From the NCBI GenBank assembly GCA_936450465.1, contig OW388291.1:81605436-81669435 (forward strand): 64,000 nucleotides of DNA, given 5' to 3'. This document shows, piece after piece, positions 1 to 12,700 of this stretch (positions are counted from its first letter, which is position 1; each line of letters starts with the position of its first letter). The notes below the pieces were generated by a model. It saw only the letters and a list, made by a program, of their open reading frames with translations. It was not told the DNA's origin and made no database searches. Position numbers and translations under genes: made by a program. This DNA comes from Gibbula magus. Its lineage: Eukaryota; Mollusca; Gastropoda; Trochida; Trochidae.

Positions 1-250
1 CCGCGAACAAAGGAGAGAACTCATGGGGATTTTTTTAATACTAGCATCAGTTTTGAATATCCAGCTGTCTATGTTTTTTATCAACTGCTTTACAATCATT
101 TTTCAGATCCTCTTTCAAGTATGTAACAAAGATTGTTTTATTACGGTCTATTTTTTCATGACCCTCCCCAACCCCTTGTAATTTTTTCCATGACCCTCCC
201 CTTGTGGCTGTATATTTTTTCATGACCCTACCCTGAAAACCCCCGGCCCA

Positions 251-283
<33 letters not shown>

Positions 284-1650
284 ATTTAGGACATAAAACA
301 AACATTTTGTCGTGTACGAATGTTGGTCAAAAGTTTCTAGGCCCAACATAGACCACGAACTCTTTGGTAAAATTGTATTATTCTCATACTTCTTACAATG
401 GCCATTGATTGTAACACACTTCTCATGTTGGTATAGCAATTGGTGAATTCAAGGTGCGTGTAAATATGCTTGATCCCATGTAAAATAGTCGTTCACAACA
501 GCTTTCACTTATTCTTTATCCACATAACGTTTTTCACAGATACGATCCTTCAGTTTTGGAACAAATTGGAAGTCAGTTGGGGTCAGATCAGGGTCTTCTT
601 TCAACAAAGCACTAAGATGATTGTAAGTCAGTAAGGTAACCTGAGTGCAATGTTAAAGAATTGGAGTAACGGTTAACCTTAATATTTAAAGGTAGCTTTG
701 TGAAAGGAAGCCTCGCGAGGCCCATTTGGACAGATCCCCCTCGATCGTAACTCAGTGTTGTCACTGTGAACCAAGGACAGACACCCTTACTCAAGGGAGG
801 TGTGTGAAAGTGGGCCTAGGTCAGTATAACTTATGATTACTGATGGACAGACTATAATGTAAAATCTCCAGCCCTCAACATATATACCGCGGCGCATTTC
901 TCTTATGACTACCATGTTCTGGAATACGAAGGGCGTTATCCAAGTTGTTTACCTGTAGAGCCAGAAGACTATCATCGGAGTAAGCAAGCCTTTTAGGCCC
1001 CAGTGAGAGTCTCTTCTGGTTCTACAGGCAGTCAAGCTGGATGATATCCTACGCATCCCAGAACATTGTAATAATAACTTTCTTCATATCCTGCTCCATC
1101 AGGGTATTTTTATCTGGAGTTTCTTTATCTGGTGCGAAACTGTTCTATCGACAAGTACTTTCATTGGCTGGTTGTTTATAGAGTTGTAATTCAAAAGCAT
1201 ATAAGATAATCAGGGTAAATGTAGTTGACTCGCCTAACCTTCACTCAATTTAAAATATTCCTTCAAATCAGAGGATTTTGTTCATGCATAAAGGATCGTG
1301 AATAAGGTTATCGAACGATACACGGCTAAATAGGTTTCCTGTTCAGTGTCTGCAGTAGTTGCATGTCGATCTGCTAGATTAAATTCTTACACAGCCCTTA
1401 CTGAATGTCCCTTAATGACCATTGAGGGACGTCCACCAGTCACCATTCAGGCTCTTCCTGCCAGAGCAGTCCCTTGCTTAACATTACACCCCTTGGGAAG
1501 TTATTTCTTTTGTTAGAGTTGCAGGTTATATGCAATAACCTCCATCTGCGCAGGTTGGTTATCTCGTAATCACCATGGTCAGTTATGAGATATTCAACCT
1601 ACGGAAACAAATGGACTTGTAAAATTTGGAAATTTTGTCAAATTAGAAAT
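1..1650. other. Intergenic DNA, no gene seen
   Basis: No frame in this stretch looks like coding sequence. The longest open stretch on the minus strand (47-439) is made by a run of 29 C residues at 251-279, which reads as polyglycine, flanked by a short repeated phrase (TTTTTTCATGACCCT at about 155-233). Nothing else recognisable was found. Confidence 0.6.
251..279. repeat. Homopolymer run (C)29
   Basis: An uninterrupted run of 29 C residues is visible. It lies just downstream of three degenerate copies of a TTTTTTCATGACCCTCCCC phrase. The true length may differ, because such runs are prone to sequencing and assembly error. Confidence 0.9.
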
Positions 1651-1659
1651 GAAAATTGT

Positions 1660-1728
1660 GTAAGTGACGAAAGTGGGATCGAACCCTGGACCTCTATACT
1701 GTACCAATGGAGCTAGAGAGGATCCATA
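1660..1728 (-). repeat. tRNA-like SINE head, minus strand
   Basis: Read on the minus strand, this stretch has an A-box-like TAGCTCCATTGGT and a B-box-like GGGTTCGATCCC at tRNA spacing, without convincing acceptor-stem pairing. It fits the pol III promoter head of a tRNA-derived SINE or a decayed tRNA pseudogene. No SINE body was recognised next to it. Confidence 0.45.
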
Positions 1729-2003
1729 CCGATGAGTGTTCAACCTGTTGTGTCACGGCTGTATTTATATTTTTCTAGTATTACCCGGTATATATACATA
1801 TGTATGTATAGGTACCAATTTATGTCTGCTTTGTGTAAGGAATGAAGGATTAACTTTGATACCTACCTTTCGAGTCAGTCATGAGTGTATTAGGAATATT
1901 TCACCGATATATTTTGGTCATGTCTATAAATCAACAAAATACCCCTTTAAAAGGCATCTATAAAATTATGTTATGAATAAAGTGTTCCGCGGGAGTGTAA
2001 GGC

Positions 2004-2105
2004 AAATAATGACCCGATTGCCTCGCGTTATGGCAATAAACTATGCTCGGGCTAACGCCCTCGCGAGTTTATATGCCATAACTGCTTGGCACCGGGTCAT
2101 TATTT
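2004..2105. repeat. Fold-back element, about 39-nt arms
   Basis: The arm at 2004-2042 (AAATAATGACCCG...) is the imperfect reverse complement of 2066-2105 (...CGGGTCATTATTT). The loop is 23 nt and GC-rich, and is itself partly self-complementary (GCTCGGGCTAACGCCCTCGC). No coding function is seen. It is probably the core of a small palindromic MITE. Confidence 0.65.
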
Positions 2106-2959
2106 ACTACGTGTCTATGAAGGGCAATCATTCCGATACACCTTCAACATTTAAGTTCAAGTACCTCAGATGGAAGTCAACCTTTCTGAGTAAAAAGCTT
2201 GATAACAGCAGACTGTTGCTTTATCTCTTTAGTTACAGTTGATACTGATCCCATTCGATTTAGGAACTAGTTTTTAGAACTTTAGAACTTATTGATAAAA
2301 TGGAAGAAAATATCTTGAAATTATCTAGTAAGTTCAAAGGATTAAAACAAACTCCGATTACTTACAGTTATGTAGGCCTAAACCCTTTTCATTGTGTTTG
2401 TAATAATGTGTAGGTATATCTAACAGAAAGTTTACATCAGAATATTCAATGTACAGTAAATGATGTCAACAGGTTTTCTATCTCAATACACAATATTAAA
2501 CAAGTACGGACACATTCCGTCTCCATACGATTACTACAACAAAGATATTACATGTTTTCAGCACACTTAAAATAGTAGTGGAGATAGTATACCATCCAAA
2601 ACGTTAGGAGTCCATGTCTTTTTAATAACACCACATCATAAAGAGTCTACAATCTCATTTATATCTGCTTTGCTTTCCTTTCCTATGGGGTCATCACGGG
2701 CTGACCTCCTCGGTTTTCATGCAGTATAAGAATTAGGAATTGCATGTGCTTTACATCACATTTTACTAAATCACGCAGAGACGCAGGTTGAACGAACTTG
2801 GATAGGGGTGCTGTTGTATGATATTACATTTTCAGGTTTCTGCAACATTATGAAAAATATTGCAAAAGTTACTATAAAATTTTTGTATGTGATGAATGAT
2901 AGGTCTGAAATGTTTGCCTTGTCAACACGAGGTGAGGTGAGGTGAGGTGAGTTAGGGTT

Positions 2960-3240
2960 TAACGCCGCTTTCAAGAGTATATCACTTGTATCGCGGATTC
3001 GCGGCTGCTAGTATTATGGCAGGGAGAAAGCCTGCAACGCCATGTGGCTATGCTTTGCATGAAACCTGCGAGCATCGGCTGGAACTAGAGAACCATGGGT
3101 GGTACTGCACTGAAATTCAGTCGGAAGCATTGCACCCAAACCGTACTGTGTGTATAACAGTTCTCTACTGCAGACAAAGTTGCCGTGCCCCTGGCGCGAT
3201 TCGAACCCCGGAACCCCGGACCTTGTCAACACGACACATC
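2960..3240 (-). repeat. SINE-like repeat with tRNA-type B box
   Basis: On the minus strand this repeat starts near 3240 with a B-box-like GGGGTTCGAATCGCGCC and ends near 3000 in sequence also found at 14546-14600 (both contain AGGGAGAAAGCCTGCAA). The shared end shows that the unit is dispersed. Both strands happen to be open here, but there is no sign of a protein-coding gene. Just left of it (2933-2950) lies a short GAGGT tandem. Confidence 0.5.
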
Positions 3241-3473
3241 ATTTAATTTAACTAATCACATTCATACTGAAGAATGTTTCATACTAATGGAGGAAATAAG
3301 AATTACTTAAATAGAGTATTGTTCTCGCTGTTGCTTTCCAAACCAAGTTTCATTGTGTGAATTTCATTGGTAAATCTTGCATGTAGACTGTTATTCAAAT
3401 GTACAGATATATTGATTGGTTGTCAGACCAAGATCACATTGATTATGCTTCAGTTTGAGCAACTTGACCCCTT

Positions 3474-4100
3474 TTAGCTCATCAGGCCTGAAAGGCCCGA
3501 TGGGCTTATGGCATGGCATGGTGTCCGGCTGTCTTTAAAGTTTTCACAGAGTTCTTCTCCAGAACCAATAACTCTTAGACAACTAACAATTTGTGTTCTT
3601 CTCCAACAAGCTGAAATGTTCTGTGCTAACTCCTTGGCCAATGAGGATTCTAAATTGTAGATTTCGTGACCCCATGACCCCAAAGTAAGGTCACAGGGGT
3701 CAAAACCTTAAAAACCTGTTTTCATCTGTTTCTCCAGTACCAAAAGGTCTATAAAGCTGAAATGTTGTGTGCAGACTCAATGGCCAATGAGAATTCTAAA
3801 ATTTAGTTTCTGTGACCCTATGACCACAAATATGGTCACAGGGGTCACAACCTTAAAAACCTATCTTCTTCTCCAGTACCAAAAGGCCTAGAAAGCTGAA
3901 ATGTTGTGTACAGACTGCTTGGGCAATGGAGAGTCTAAATTGTAGATTTGGTGACCTTGTGACCCCAAATTTGGGTCATAGGGGTCATGAACTAAAAACC
4001 TATTTATCTACTTAACAATATAATGCTTGAGATTGCTTAAATCTTCCACCTTAGATAATAAATCACTTATGTCCTGATGAGCTACTGAGCCCATGAGTAT
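3474..4100 (-). mobile_element. Copy A of AGCTCATCAGG-end repeat family
   Basis: One end has TTTTAGCTCATCAGGCCTGAAAGGCC and the other ends in CCTGATGAGCTACTGAGCCCATG, so the termini are inverted copies of AGCTCATCAGG. The interior holds repeated phrases such as CTAAATTGTAGATT and GTGACCCCATGACCCC. Other copies or fragments lie at 4665-5120, 19170-19315, 47697-47760, 49995-50295 and 51055-51670. No protein is encoded, so this is a non-autonomous element. Confidence 0.65.
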
Positions 4101-4664
4101 TTTTTATAATAATAGCTCTTTATTGTCTGCAAACCAGTGTACAGTTGAAATTTGTTCTCTCCATTTTGCATCTGTCAGCAACAGTGCAGAACCAGGTAAA
4201 GTGTTGTTCTATCCTTATAATGCTAAGTGTCAAGCAAGATAGCAAAACCTCCAATCTTTGCAACCAGGAATCAAAACCCAATCTTCCAAGTGATGAGCGG
4301 ACACTTTACCACATGATCTGTGGCATTTCCTTGTGGACAGTAGTAGAACAGTGACTGGTTCAGCCATTCTAACCTTTATTCACAAATATAAGATACTCAC
4401 GGCAATAAAACACAAGCGGTCAATGGGACTGACAGCGTGCTTTATGAGACAATAAAACATGCTCGTGGTTTTAGAGGTCAGTTAGAGCGTCACTTAGCAA
4501 ATGACGTCATATGTTACGTTACTTCGATTGTTCAATGCTAGTGATTGTGTTCTACGACGGAAGGCATTAATATTTTCAAAATAAAGTTTATACAAGCAAC
4601 ATAATATATCCACGGTTTTTATATAAAAGCGAGTAACTATTTAAAGGCATCTCATATAAAAAAT

Positions 4665-5120
4665 AGAGCCATGGGCTCTGTAGCTCATCAGGGTTTATAT
4701 TGTTTAATGATGAAGACTGAAATAGATTTTTAGGTCATTGCTTGAGGCCTTTATTTTGGGCACAACATCCACAATTTAGAATCCCCATTAGCGAGATCTA
4801 CAATTTAGAATCCCCATTGGCCAAGGAGTCTGCACACAACTTTTCAGTTCTCTAGACCTTTTGGAACTGGAGAAGAAGATGAAAATAGGTTTTTAAGGAT
4901 GTGACCCCTGTGACCCCAAATGGGGTCATAGGGTCATGAAATCTACAATTTAGAATCCCCATTAGCCAAGGAGTCTGCACATAAAATTTCAACTCTGTGG
5001 AGTCATTGGTTCTGGAGAAGAAGTCGAAAAAGCTAAAAGTTTATTATGGATGGATTGACGGATGGATGGACGGACGCCGGACACCATGCCATGCCATAAG
5101 CACATCGGGCCTTTCAGGCC
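4665..5120 (+). mobile_element. Copy B of AGCTCATCAGG-end repeat family
   Basis: This copy runs from AGAGCCATGGGCTCTGTAGCTCATCAGGG to GGGCCTTTCAGGCCTGATGAGCTAAAA, opposite in orientation to the copy at 3474-4100. Just inside its right end is a small hairpin (GGCCTTTCAGGCC) followed by TGATGAGCTAA, resembling a Helitron-type 3' end. The inverted ends would also fit a MITE. A simple GGATGGAC tandem lies near 5045-5080. Confidence 0.65.
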
Positions 5121-5133
5121 TGATGAGCTAAAA

Positions 5134-5270
5134 ATAGAAGACTCGTTGTCGTGCTTATCATAGAATAAAACATAGCAGAGGGCATAAAACACTCAGGGCT
5201 GCGCCCTTCGTGTTTTATGCTCCCTGCTATATTTTATTCAACGATAATGCACTCCAACTCGTCTTCTATT
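5134..5270. repeat. Long palindrome, about 65-nt arms
   Basis: The arm from about 5134 (GAAGACTCG...) to 5199 pairs with the arm from about 5203 to 5270 (...CGTCTTC), with almost no loop, centred on GGGCTGCGCCC. It abuts the right end of the repeat at 4665-5120. It would extrude as a hairpin, and it has no coding content. Confidence 0.65.
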
Positions 5271-5470
5271 TCTTAAATAACATGAGGAACTGGGTGCTTG
5301 CTGACAGGAGCATTATGGGAGATAAACAACACACACAACTTTGTTATCAATTAGGCATAACATAGTCAAGTGATTATTTTAGTAGCTGACCCAAAGGCAT
5401 CATTTAAAATCTTTTGGAACCCCTTATATCAATCAGGTCTTTGAAGAGCATTTAGAAGTGGTATACATAA

Positions 5471-5638
5471 GAACAGGAAGATTTTCTGGGATAACAACTT
5501 GTTTAATGTGAAAATACACGACGTTTCAGAGTATATGCTCGTTCCTTCAACATTCCACCTGATGAAGGAGTGAGTATATACTCTGAAACGTGTATTTTCA
5601 CATTAAAGAAGTTGTTATCCAGAAAATCTTCCTGTTCA
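5471..5638. repeat. Fold-back element, about 78-nt arms
   Basis: The arms 5471-5550 and 5561-5638 are near-perfect reverse complements, differing by a few single-base indels and substitutions. Both contain GTGAAAATACACG and TTTCAGAGTATAT phrases. The loop is about 10 nt. The open frames on both strands here come from the palindrome and are not genes. Confidence 0.8.
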
Positions 5639-5639
5639 C

Positions 5640-6770
5640 TTATATCAATGACAGTAGCAACATTCTTTATATACTCAAACACCGTCCAATGGAGCAAGGA
5701 CAACATAACACAGCAAGTCAAAATATACATTTATTTCACATGTTTTTTCTTTTGAAAAGAAAGAATTTCAACAAGAATCATTCAATTCTACTATTAAATG
5801 TCCTTTCATGGCATACAACTTATTCGATCATTCCATCTTTCATACAAATAACATGAACTGTTCAATGTTTCTCAAGGATCCCACTGTGACATGATGAATG
5901 TAAAGAATGATCAACCTCCTGGAGGCCTTCCACTAACCAACCTTAGTTCTGAGATCAACGTTAAACTGGCTTAGATTAATCTTAGGGCTAAGATTGGTTA
6001 GTGGAACATAATAAAACGAAGGTGCCAAACAAGTACCGTAAGTCAGATGAGAGGAAATAATGTGAGAACAAATGTTTACATCCCATTCAAATCTTCATGA
6101 ATATAAATATGTTTTACATTCAGTGGTCTTGCAGAAAACTGTTCTGACCATGTGAATCATGACCAATTATGAAGCTATGTTTTAAAAACAATAGCAGAAA
6201 GGGACCTTTATTTTATCAGCAACACGGTCGCATTCACGTTGGTCAGCGCTGTATAAACATTACCAAAGAGGTACAGATAGTTAAGAAAAATCTCTTCATT
6301 AATGTAGTGGTATTATATAGTTTCAACAATGGGAAACATTTAATTCATTTATTGTTCAAACTGTCTCAGAGCTGAAGAGTTAAAACATAAAAATATGAAT
6401 GTCCAAAAAGCTTGCTCAGCTCTGATATATCATACAACAAATAAATGCCACATGTACATGCCATGAGAAATTAACCAATACCATATAAAATGCAATGACA
6501 GTATCTACTCTTAATAGCCATTGTCAGAGCCTAACTGTTCCATAAGAAGTAGACCTACATGATGTGTAGAACCTTCCTTGTTCCAGGATGACTGACGAGA
6601 TGACAAGCACCACAAAGAGATTGTGCAAGGGGGCAGACACACAGACACACAATGTACCTCTGTAACATACCACCAACACCGAATCATCATTGGCACCCAG
6701 ACAATCACATAATTCAGTGAGTTCACTGCTGAGTTTAGTCATTAAAACCTGGTGTCCCTCTGTAGTGTCA
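5640..6770. other. Gene-free stretch, probably CCNK 3' UTR and flank
   Basis: No coding sequence is seen. On the minus strand this lies directly downstream of the CCNK stop codon and should include its 3' UTR. Several minus-strand AATAAA hexamers exist (one complements CATTTATTG near 6348), but the cleavage site cannot be assigned from sequence alone. Confidence 0.5.
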
Positions 6771-9700
6771 TCATCGACCAGTTATCCTGACTGGAGCAAG
6801 ACCTGACACCATACTGGGGTTCTTCGGAGGTTTCCCACCTGGGGGTCCAGGGGGCCGGGGGTGGGGTGGTCCTCGAGGTGGTACCCCTTGAGGGGGTGCA
6901 GTAAACCTGGCGGGGTAGCCTGGTGGGGCTCCAGGGGGGGCCCTAGGGGGTACTCCATGTGGAGCTGCTTGGGGATAAGCAGCAGTGGCCTGGGGCGGGG
7001 GCTGGGAGGTGTAAGGAGGGTAGGACTGGGGATAGCTAGGTGCTGCGTATGGCTGGGTGGGAGGAGGCTGTGTGTACCCGGCAGGTGGGGGGTAGTTAGG
7101 GGGAGCATAGGGGGCTGTGTATGGGGGTCTTGGGGCTGTGGACGTAGGCGGTGCCGTGTACTGAGGGTTAGCCGCCTGGGCATATGTAGTAGAGGGTGGG
7201 TAGCCTGACTGAGGGTATGTGCTGGGGTAGGTTGGGGCAGTAGCTGGGGCAGGTTGGCCGGGCGGGTACGTTGGATAGTGGGTGGTTGTTGGGGTACCAG
7301 ATATTAGGGGTTGGATTGCCTTGTTGCCTTCGCCTGACATGAAGGAGAGAGACTGCATGCTTCGGTCCACATATGGGTTGAAGGAGGTTATGCCACTCGT
7401 GGCCTGGGGGACAGATGCCGTGGTGACAGGGGGCGGCGGGATGCTCTTACCGCTCCCATTTACAGACTTCTTGTCTGAAGACTCTTTCCTTGCCTTCTTT
7501 GCATCAGCTGGAGATACCTGAACGAGGATGTACAGTTTGGTGTGGCATTAGAATTAATAGACATCATTCCATACGTTTGTCACTTCACTGCACTTATTGC
7601 ATCATATAATTTATTTAATACTACATGTCATATACTTCATATAAATGGTTTACTTTAAAAATTAAAACAAAGTGACCACACTGAACTTACGGCAGATTTG
7701 CGACTGCTTGAAGACTGAGAGGGGGTTGTTGGGGGACCTGTCCTGGGGGGGCTGGGGGGTGGGGACTCCACCTTCCGCGTCTTGTCCAGGTTCTGTTGTG
7801 AGTACAGATCAAGCACCTGGTGACACACATCTGGAAACAGAACATATCTGTACTCTATAGTCTGAATAGATGAATCAAGTTGAACATCAAGTGAAAAAAT
7901 GTTTAAATAACCCACAACTATTCTGTCAATCTTAGTATCTAAATTTATAAAATTTTCATGCCTTTATATTTTAAACAAATTGAACTAATGACAGCATAGG
8001 CCACAATTGGTGTAAAGGCCTTACTTGACTTCAATACCAAATTTACAATACCATATAACTACACAAGTTTGTTTATTTGTTTTGTTTGTGAGTATTTTTA
8101 GGTAATAAACTTGCTTGATTGACTACCGTAGTATCATTGTATACAGCAGTAGATTATCATGATATTAATGAGAAGTGGATACACAGAAGACAAAATCTGA
8201 CTGCACGCACCTTCCATGAGAGGCATAGAGAGGTCCTCTAAGAGGAAATCCCACCATTTGATGTCAGTGTTGGGGATCTTCCCGACCCATTCCGTGATCT
8301 CGTACTTCTGTAACCTTGACGCCAGGTACATCAGAGACACTGACACTATCTCCGGCTCCCATTGGAGACACAGAGTTGTGCACAGACTGAAATAGAAATT
8401 ACTCCTTCATGAAAATCCAGTATAGTATTTGTTTCTTTACGCGGTCACTGATATATCTACAGATTTTGAAAGACAAACAACAAGAAAGCTGCATGGAATG
8501 TTACAGTAACCCATGCAGTCATAGAATCACAATTTGTACCTTTCATAAACAATGTATTCAAGAAATGTCAAAATTTCATTTTCAATTGCCATGTCATGAG
8601 TCCAATATAGAAAACATAAAGGAGGAATAGTATTGCTTTAAAAAATAGGGATAGAAATACAATTTGTGTTATGATAATTATCTATGAAGATGATTTCATT
8701 TCTAGAGGGCAATTTCCTTCATTGGACACTAATGACAAAGAGTAATAGGTAGAAAATTCATGATTGTATACAATATAAAAATATGAATATCTATTATTAT
8801 AACTTTCTTAAAATGATGAAGTTTCTGCTAATGAAAGAAAATAAATTAACATAATTATCTATTTAGTGAGCAAAACACAAAATTAAACAACTATAGGTTT
8901 TCCATTCACTTGAATTGAAATAAGTTACAGACAACTTACCTGTCATTTATAAATGTCCAGGCCATTTGAACGATCTTTTGTGTTTTTTCTTTGTCACCTG
9001 AAAAAAGCAATCCAGTATAGAAGCACAAAGATGACTTATAAATAAGAAATCTTAATTTTAAAAAAAATATATTTATTTATTGAAGGGTTTAACATTTGTA
9101 TGTAATCACATTAATGTTCTTTTTATCCCAGATTACTTGCTTGACAAGAAAAGAGCTCTGAAGTTGAATGGTTTGGCACTAACTATTCAAGTCAAAAGGA
9201 TGGACAACGAGGATAGGCTGGGTTCGAATCACTTGCATGACCTTTGAGTAGTTTAGCATATCGGAGAGGAAGCTGTGGGATGTTCTAATCACTTGACTGA
9301 CCTTTGAGTAGTTTAGCGTATCCGAGGAGAAAGCTGTGGGGATGTTCTAATCACTTGCATGACCTTTGAGTAGTTTAGCATATCGGAGAGGAAGCTGTGG
9401 GGGTATTCTAATCACTTGACTGACCTTTGAGTAGTTTAGCATATCGGAGAGGAAGCTGTGGGGGTGTTCTAATCACTTGACTGACCTTTGAGTAGTTTAG
9501 CATATCGGAGAGGAAGCTGTGGGATGTTCTAATCACTTGACTGACCTTTGAGTAGTTTAGCGTATCCGAGGAGAAAGCTGTGGGGATGTTCTAATCACTT
9601 GCATGACCTTTGAGTAGTTTAGCATATCGGAGAGGAAGTTGTGGGGGTGTTCTAATCACTTGACTGACCTTTGAGTAGTTTAGCGTATCGGAGGAGGAAG

Positions 9701-12700
9701 CTGTGGGATGTTCTAATCACTTGACCGACCTTTGAGTAGTTTAGCGTATCGGAGGAGGAAGCTGTGGGATGTTCTAATCAATTGACCGACCTTTGAGTAG
9801 TTTAGCGTATCCGAGGAGAAAGCTGTGGGGGTGTTCTAACAACTTGACTGACCTTTGAGTAGTTTAACGAATCTGAGGAGAAAGCTGTGGGGGTGTTCTA
9901 ATCACTTGACTGACCTTTGAGTAGTTTAGCGTATCTGAGGAGGAAGCTATGGGGGTGTTCTAATCACTTGACTGACCTTTGAGTAGTTTAGCGTATCGGA
10001 GGAGGAAGCAGTGGGGATGTTCTAATCACTTGACTTACCTTTGAGTAGTTTAGCGTATCCGAGGAGAAAGCTGTGGGGGTGTTCTAATCACTTGACTGAC
10101 CTTTGAGTAGTTTAGCGTATCTGAGGAGGAAGCTATGGGGGTGTTCTAATAACTTGACTGACCTTTGAGTAGTTTAGCGTATCGGAGGAGGAAGCTGTGG
10201 GAATGTTCTAATCACTTGACTGACCTTTGAGTAGTTTAGCGTATCGGAGGAGGAAGCAGTGGGGATGTTCTAATCACTTGACTGACCTTTGAGTAGTTTA
10301 GCGTATCCGAGGAAAAAGCTGTTGGGGTGTTCTAATCACTTGACTGACCTTTGAGTAGTTTAGGGTATCGGAGGAGGAAGCTGTGGGGATGTTCTAATCA
10401 CTTGACTGACCTTTGAGTAGTTTAGCGTATCGGAGGAGGAAGCTGTGGGGGTGTTCTAATCACTTGACTGACCTTTGAATAGTTTAGCGTATCGAAGGAG
10501 GAAGCTGTGGGGATGTTCTAATCACTTGACTGACCTTTGAGTAGCTTAGCGTATCGGAGGAGGAAGCTGTGGGGGTGTTCTAATCACTTGACTGACCTTT
10601 GAGTAGTTTAGCGTATCGGAGGAGGAAGCTGTGGGGGTGTTCTAATCACATGACTGACCTTTGAGTAGTTTAGCGTATCGGAGGAGGAAGCTGTGGGGGT
10701 GTTCTATCACTTGACTGACCTTTGAGTAGTTTAGCATATCGGAGGAAGAAGCTGTGGGGGTGTTCTAATCACTTGACTGACCTTTGAGTAGTTTAGCGTA
10801 TCGAAGGAGGAAGCTGTGGGGATGTTCTAATCACTTGACTGACCTTTGAGTAGTTTAGCATATCTGAGGAGGAAGCTATGGGGGTGTTCTATCACTTGAC
10901 TGACCTTTGAGTAGTTTAGCATATCGGAGGAGAAAGCTGTGGGAATGTTCTATCACTTGACTGACCTTTGAGTAGTTTAGCATATCGGAGGAGAAAGCTG
11001 TGGGGATGTTCTATCACTTGACTGACCTTTGAGTAGTTTAGCCTATCGGAGGAGAAAGCTGTGGGAATGTTCTATCACTTGACTGACCTTTGAGTAGTTT
11101 AGCATATCGGAGGAGGAAGCTATGGGGGTGTTCTATCACTTGACTGACCTTTGAGTAGTTTAGCATATCTGAGGAGGAAGCTGTGGGGATGTTCTAATCA
11201 CTTGACTGACCTTTGAGTAGTTTAGCATATCGGAGGAGAAAGCTGTGGGAATGTTCTATCACTTGACTGACCTTTGAGTAGTTTAGCATATCGGAGGAGA
11301 AAGCTGTGGGGATGTTCTATCACTTGACTGACCTTTGAGTAGTTTAGCCTATCGGAGGAGAAAGCTATGGGGGTGTTCTAATCACATGACTGACCTTTGA
11401 GTAGTTTAGAATATCTGAGGAGGAAGCTATTGGGGTGTTCTAATCACTTGACTGACCTTTGAGTAGTTTAGAATATCTGAGGAGGAAGCTATGGGGGTGT
11501 TCTAATCACTTGACTGACCTTTGAGTAGTTTAGCGTATGGGAGGAGGAAGCTGTGGGGTTGTTCTCATCACTTGACTGACCTTTGAGTAGTTTAGCGTAT
11601 CAGAGGAGAAAGCTGTGGGAATGTTCTATCACTTGACTGACCTTTGAGTAGTTTAGCATATCGGAGGAAGAAGCTGTGGGAATGTTCTATCACTTGACTG
11701 ACCTTTGAGTAGTTTAGCGTATCGGAGGAGAAAGCTGTGGGAATGTTCTATCACTTGACTGACCTTTGAGTAGTTTAGCATATCGGAGGAGAAAGCTGTG
11801 GGGGTGTTCTAATCACTTGAATGACCTTTGAGTAGTTTAGAATATCTGAGGAGGAAGCTATTGGGGTGTTCTAATCACTTGACTGACCTTTGAGTAGTTT
11901 AGAATATCTGAGGAGGAAGCTATGGGGGTGTTCTAATCACTTGACTGACCTTTGAGTAGTTTAGCGTATGGGAGGAGGAAGCTGTGGGGTTGTTCTCATC
12001 ACTTGACTGACCTTTGAGTAGTTTAGCATATCAGAGGAGAAAGCTGTGGGAATGTTCTATCACTTGACTGACCTTTGAGTAGTTTAGCATATCGGAGGAG
12101 AAAGCTGTGGGAATGTTCTATCACTTGACTGACCTTTGAGTAGTTTAGAATATCTGAGGAGGAAGCTATGGGGGTGTTCTAATCACTTGACTGACCTTTG
12201 AGTAGTTTAGAATATCTGAGGAGGAAGCTATGGGGGTGTTCTAATCACTTGAATGACCTTTGAGTAGTTTAGAATATCTGAGGAGGAAGCTATTGGGGTG
12301 TTCTAATCACTTGACTGACCTTTGAGTAGTTTAGAATATCTGAGGAGGAAGCTATGGGGGTGTTCTAATCACTTGACTGACCTTTGAGTAGTTTAGCGTA
12401 TGGGAGGAGGAAGCTGTGGGGTTGTTCTCATCACTTGACTGACCTTTGAGTAGTTTAGCGTATCCGAGGAGAAAGCTGTGGGGATGTTCTAATCACTTGA
12501 CTGACCTTTGAGTAGTTTAGCGTATCAGAGGAGGAAGCTGTGGGGTTGTTCTAATCACATGACTGACCTTTGAGTAGTTTAGCGCATCGGAGGAGGAAGC
12601 TGTGGGATGTTCTTATCACTTGACCGACCTTTGAGTAGTTTAGCATATCGGAGGAAGAAGCTGTGGGGATGTTCTAATCACTTGACTGACCTTTGATTAG

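Noticed and set aside
47..439. 130-codon minus-strand frame with polyglycine
   Set aside because: The glycine run is the (C)29 homopolymer read in reverse, and the rest has no family resemblance.
2986..3246. Overlapping open frames on both strands
   Set aside because: The region is a dispersed SINE-like repeat with a B box. Overlap on both strands reflects lack of stops, not genes.
6861..7208. Open frames antisense or out of frame to the Pro-rich CCNK tail
   Set aside because: They are shadows of the GC-rich last CCNK exon, which joins in phase with upstream cyclin exons.
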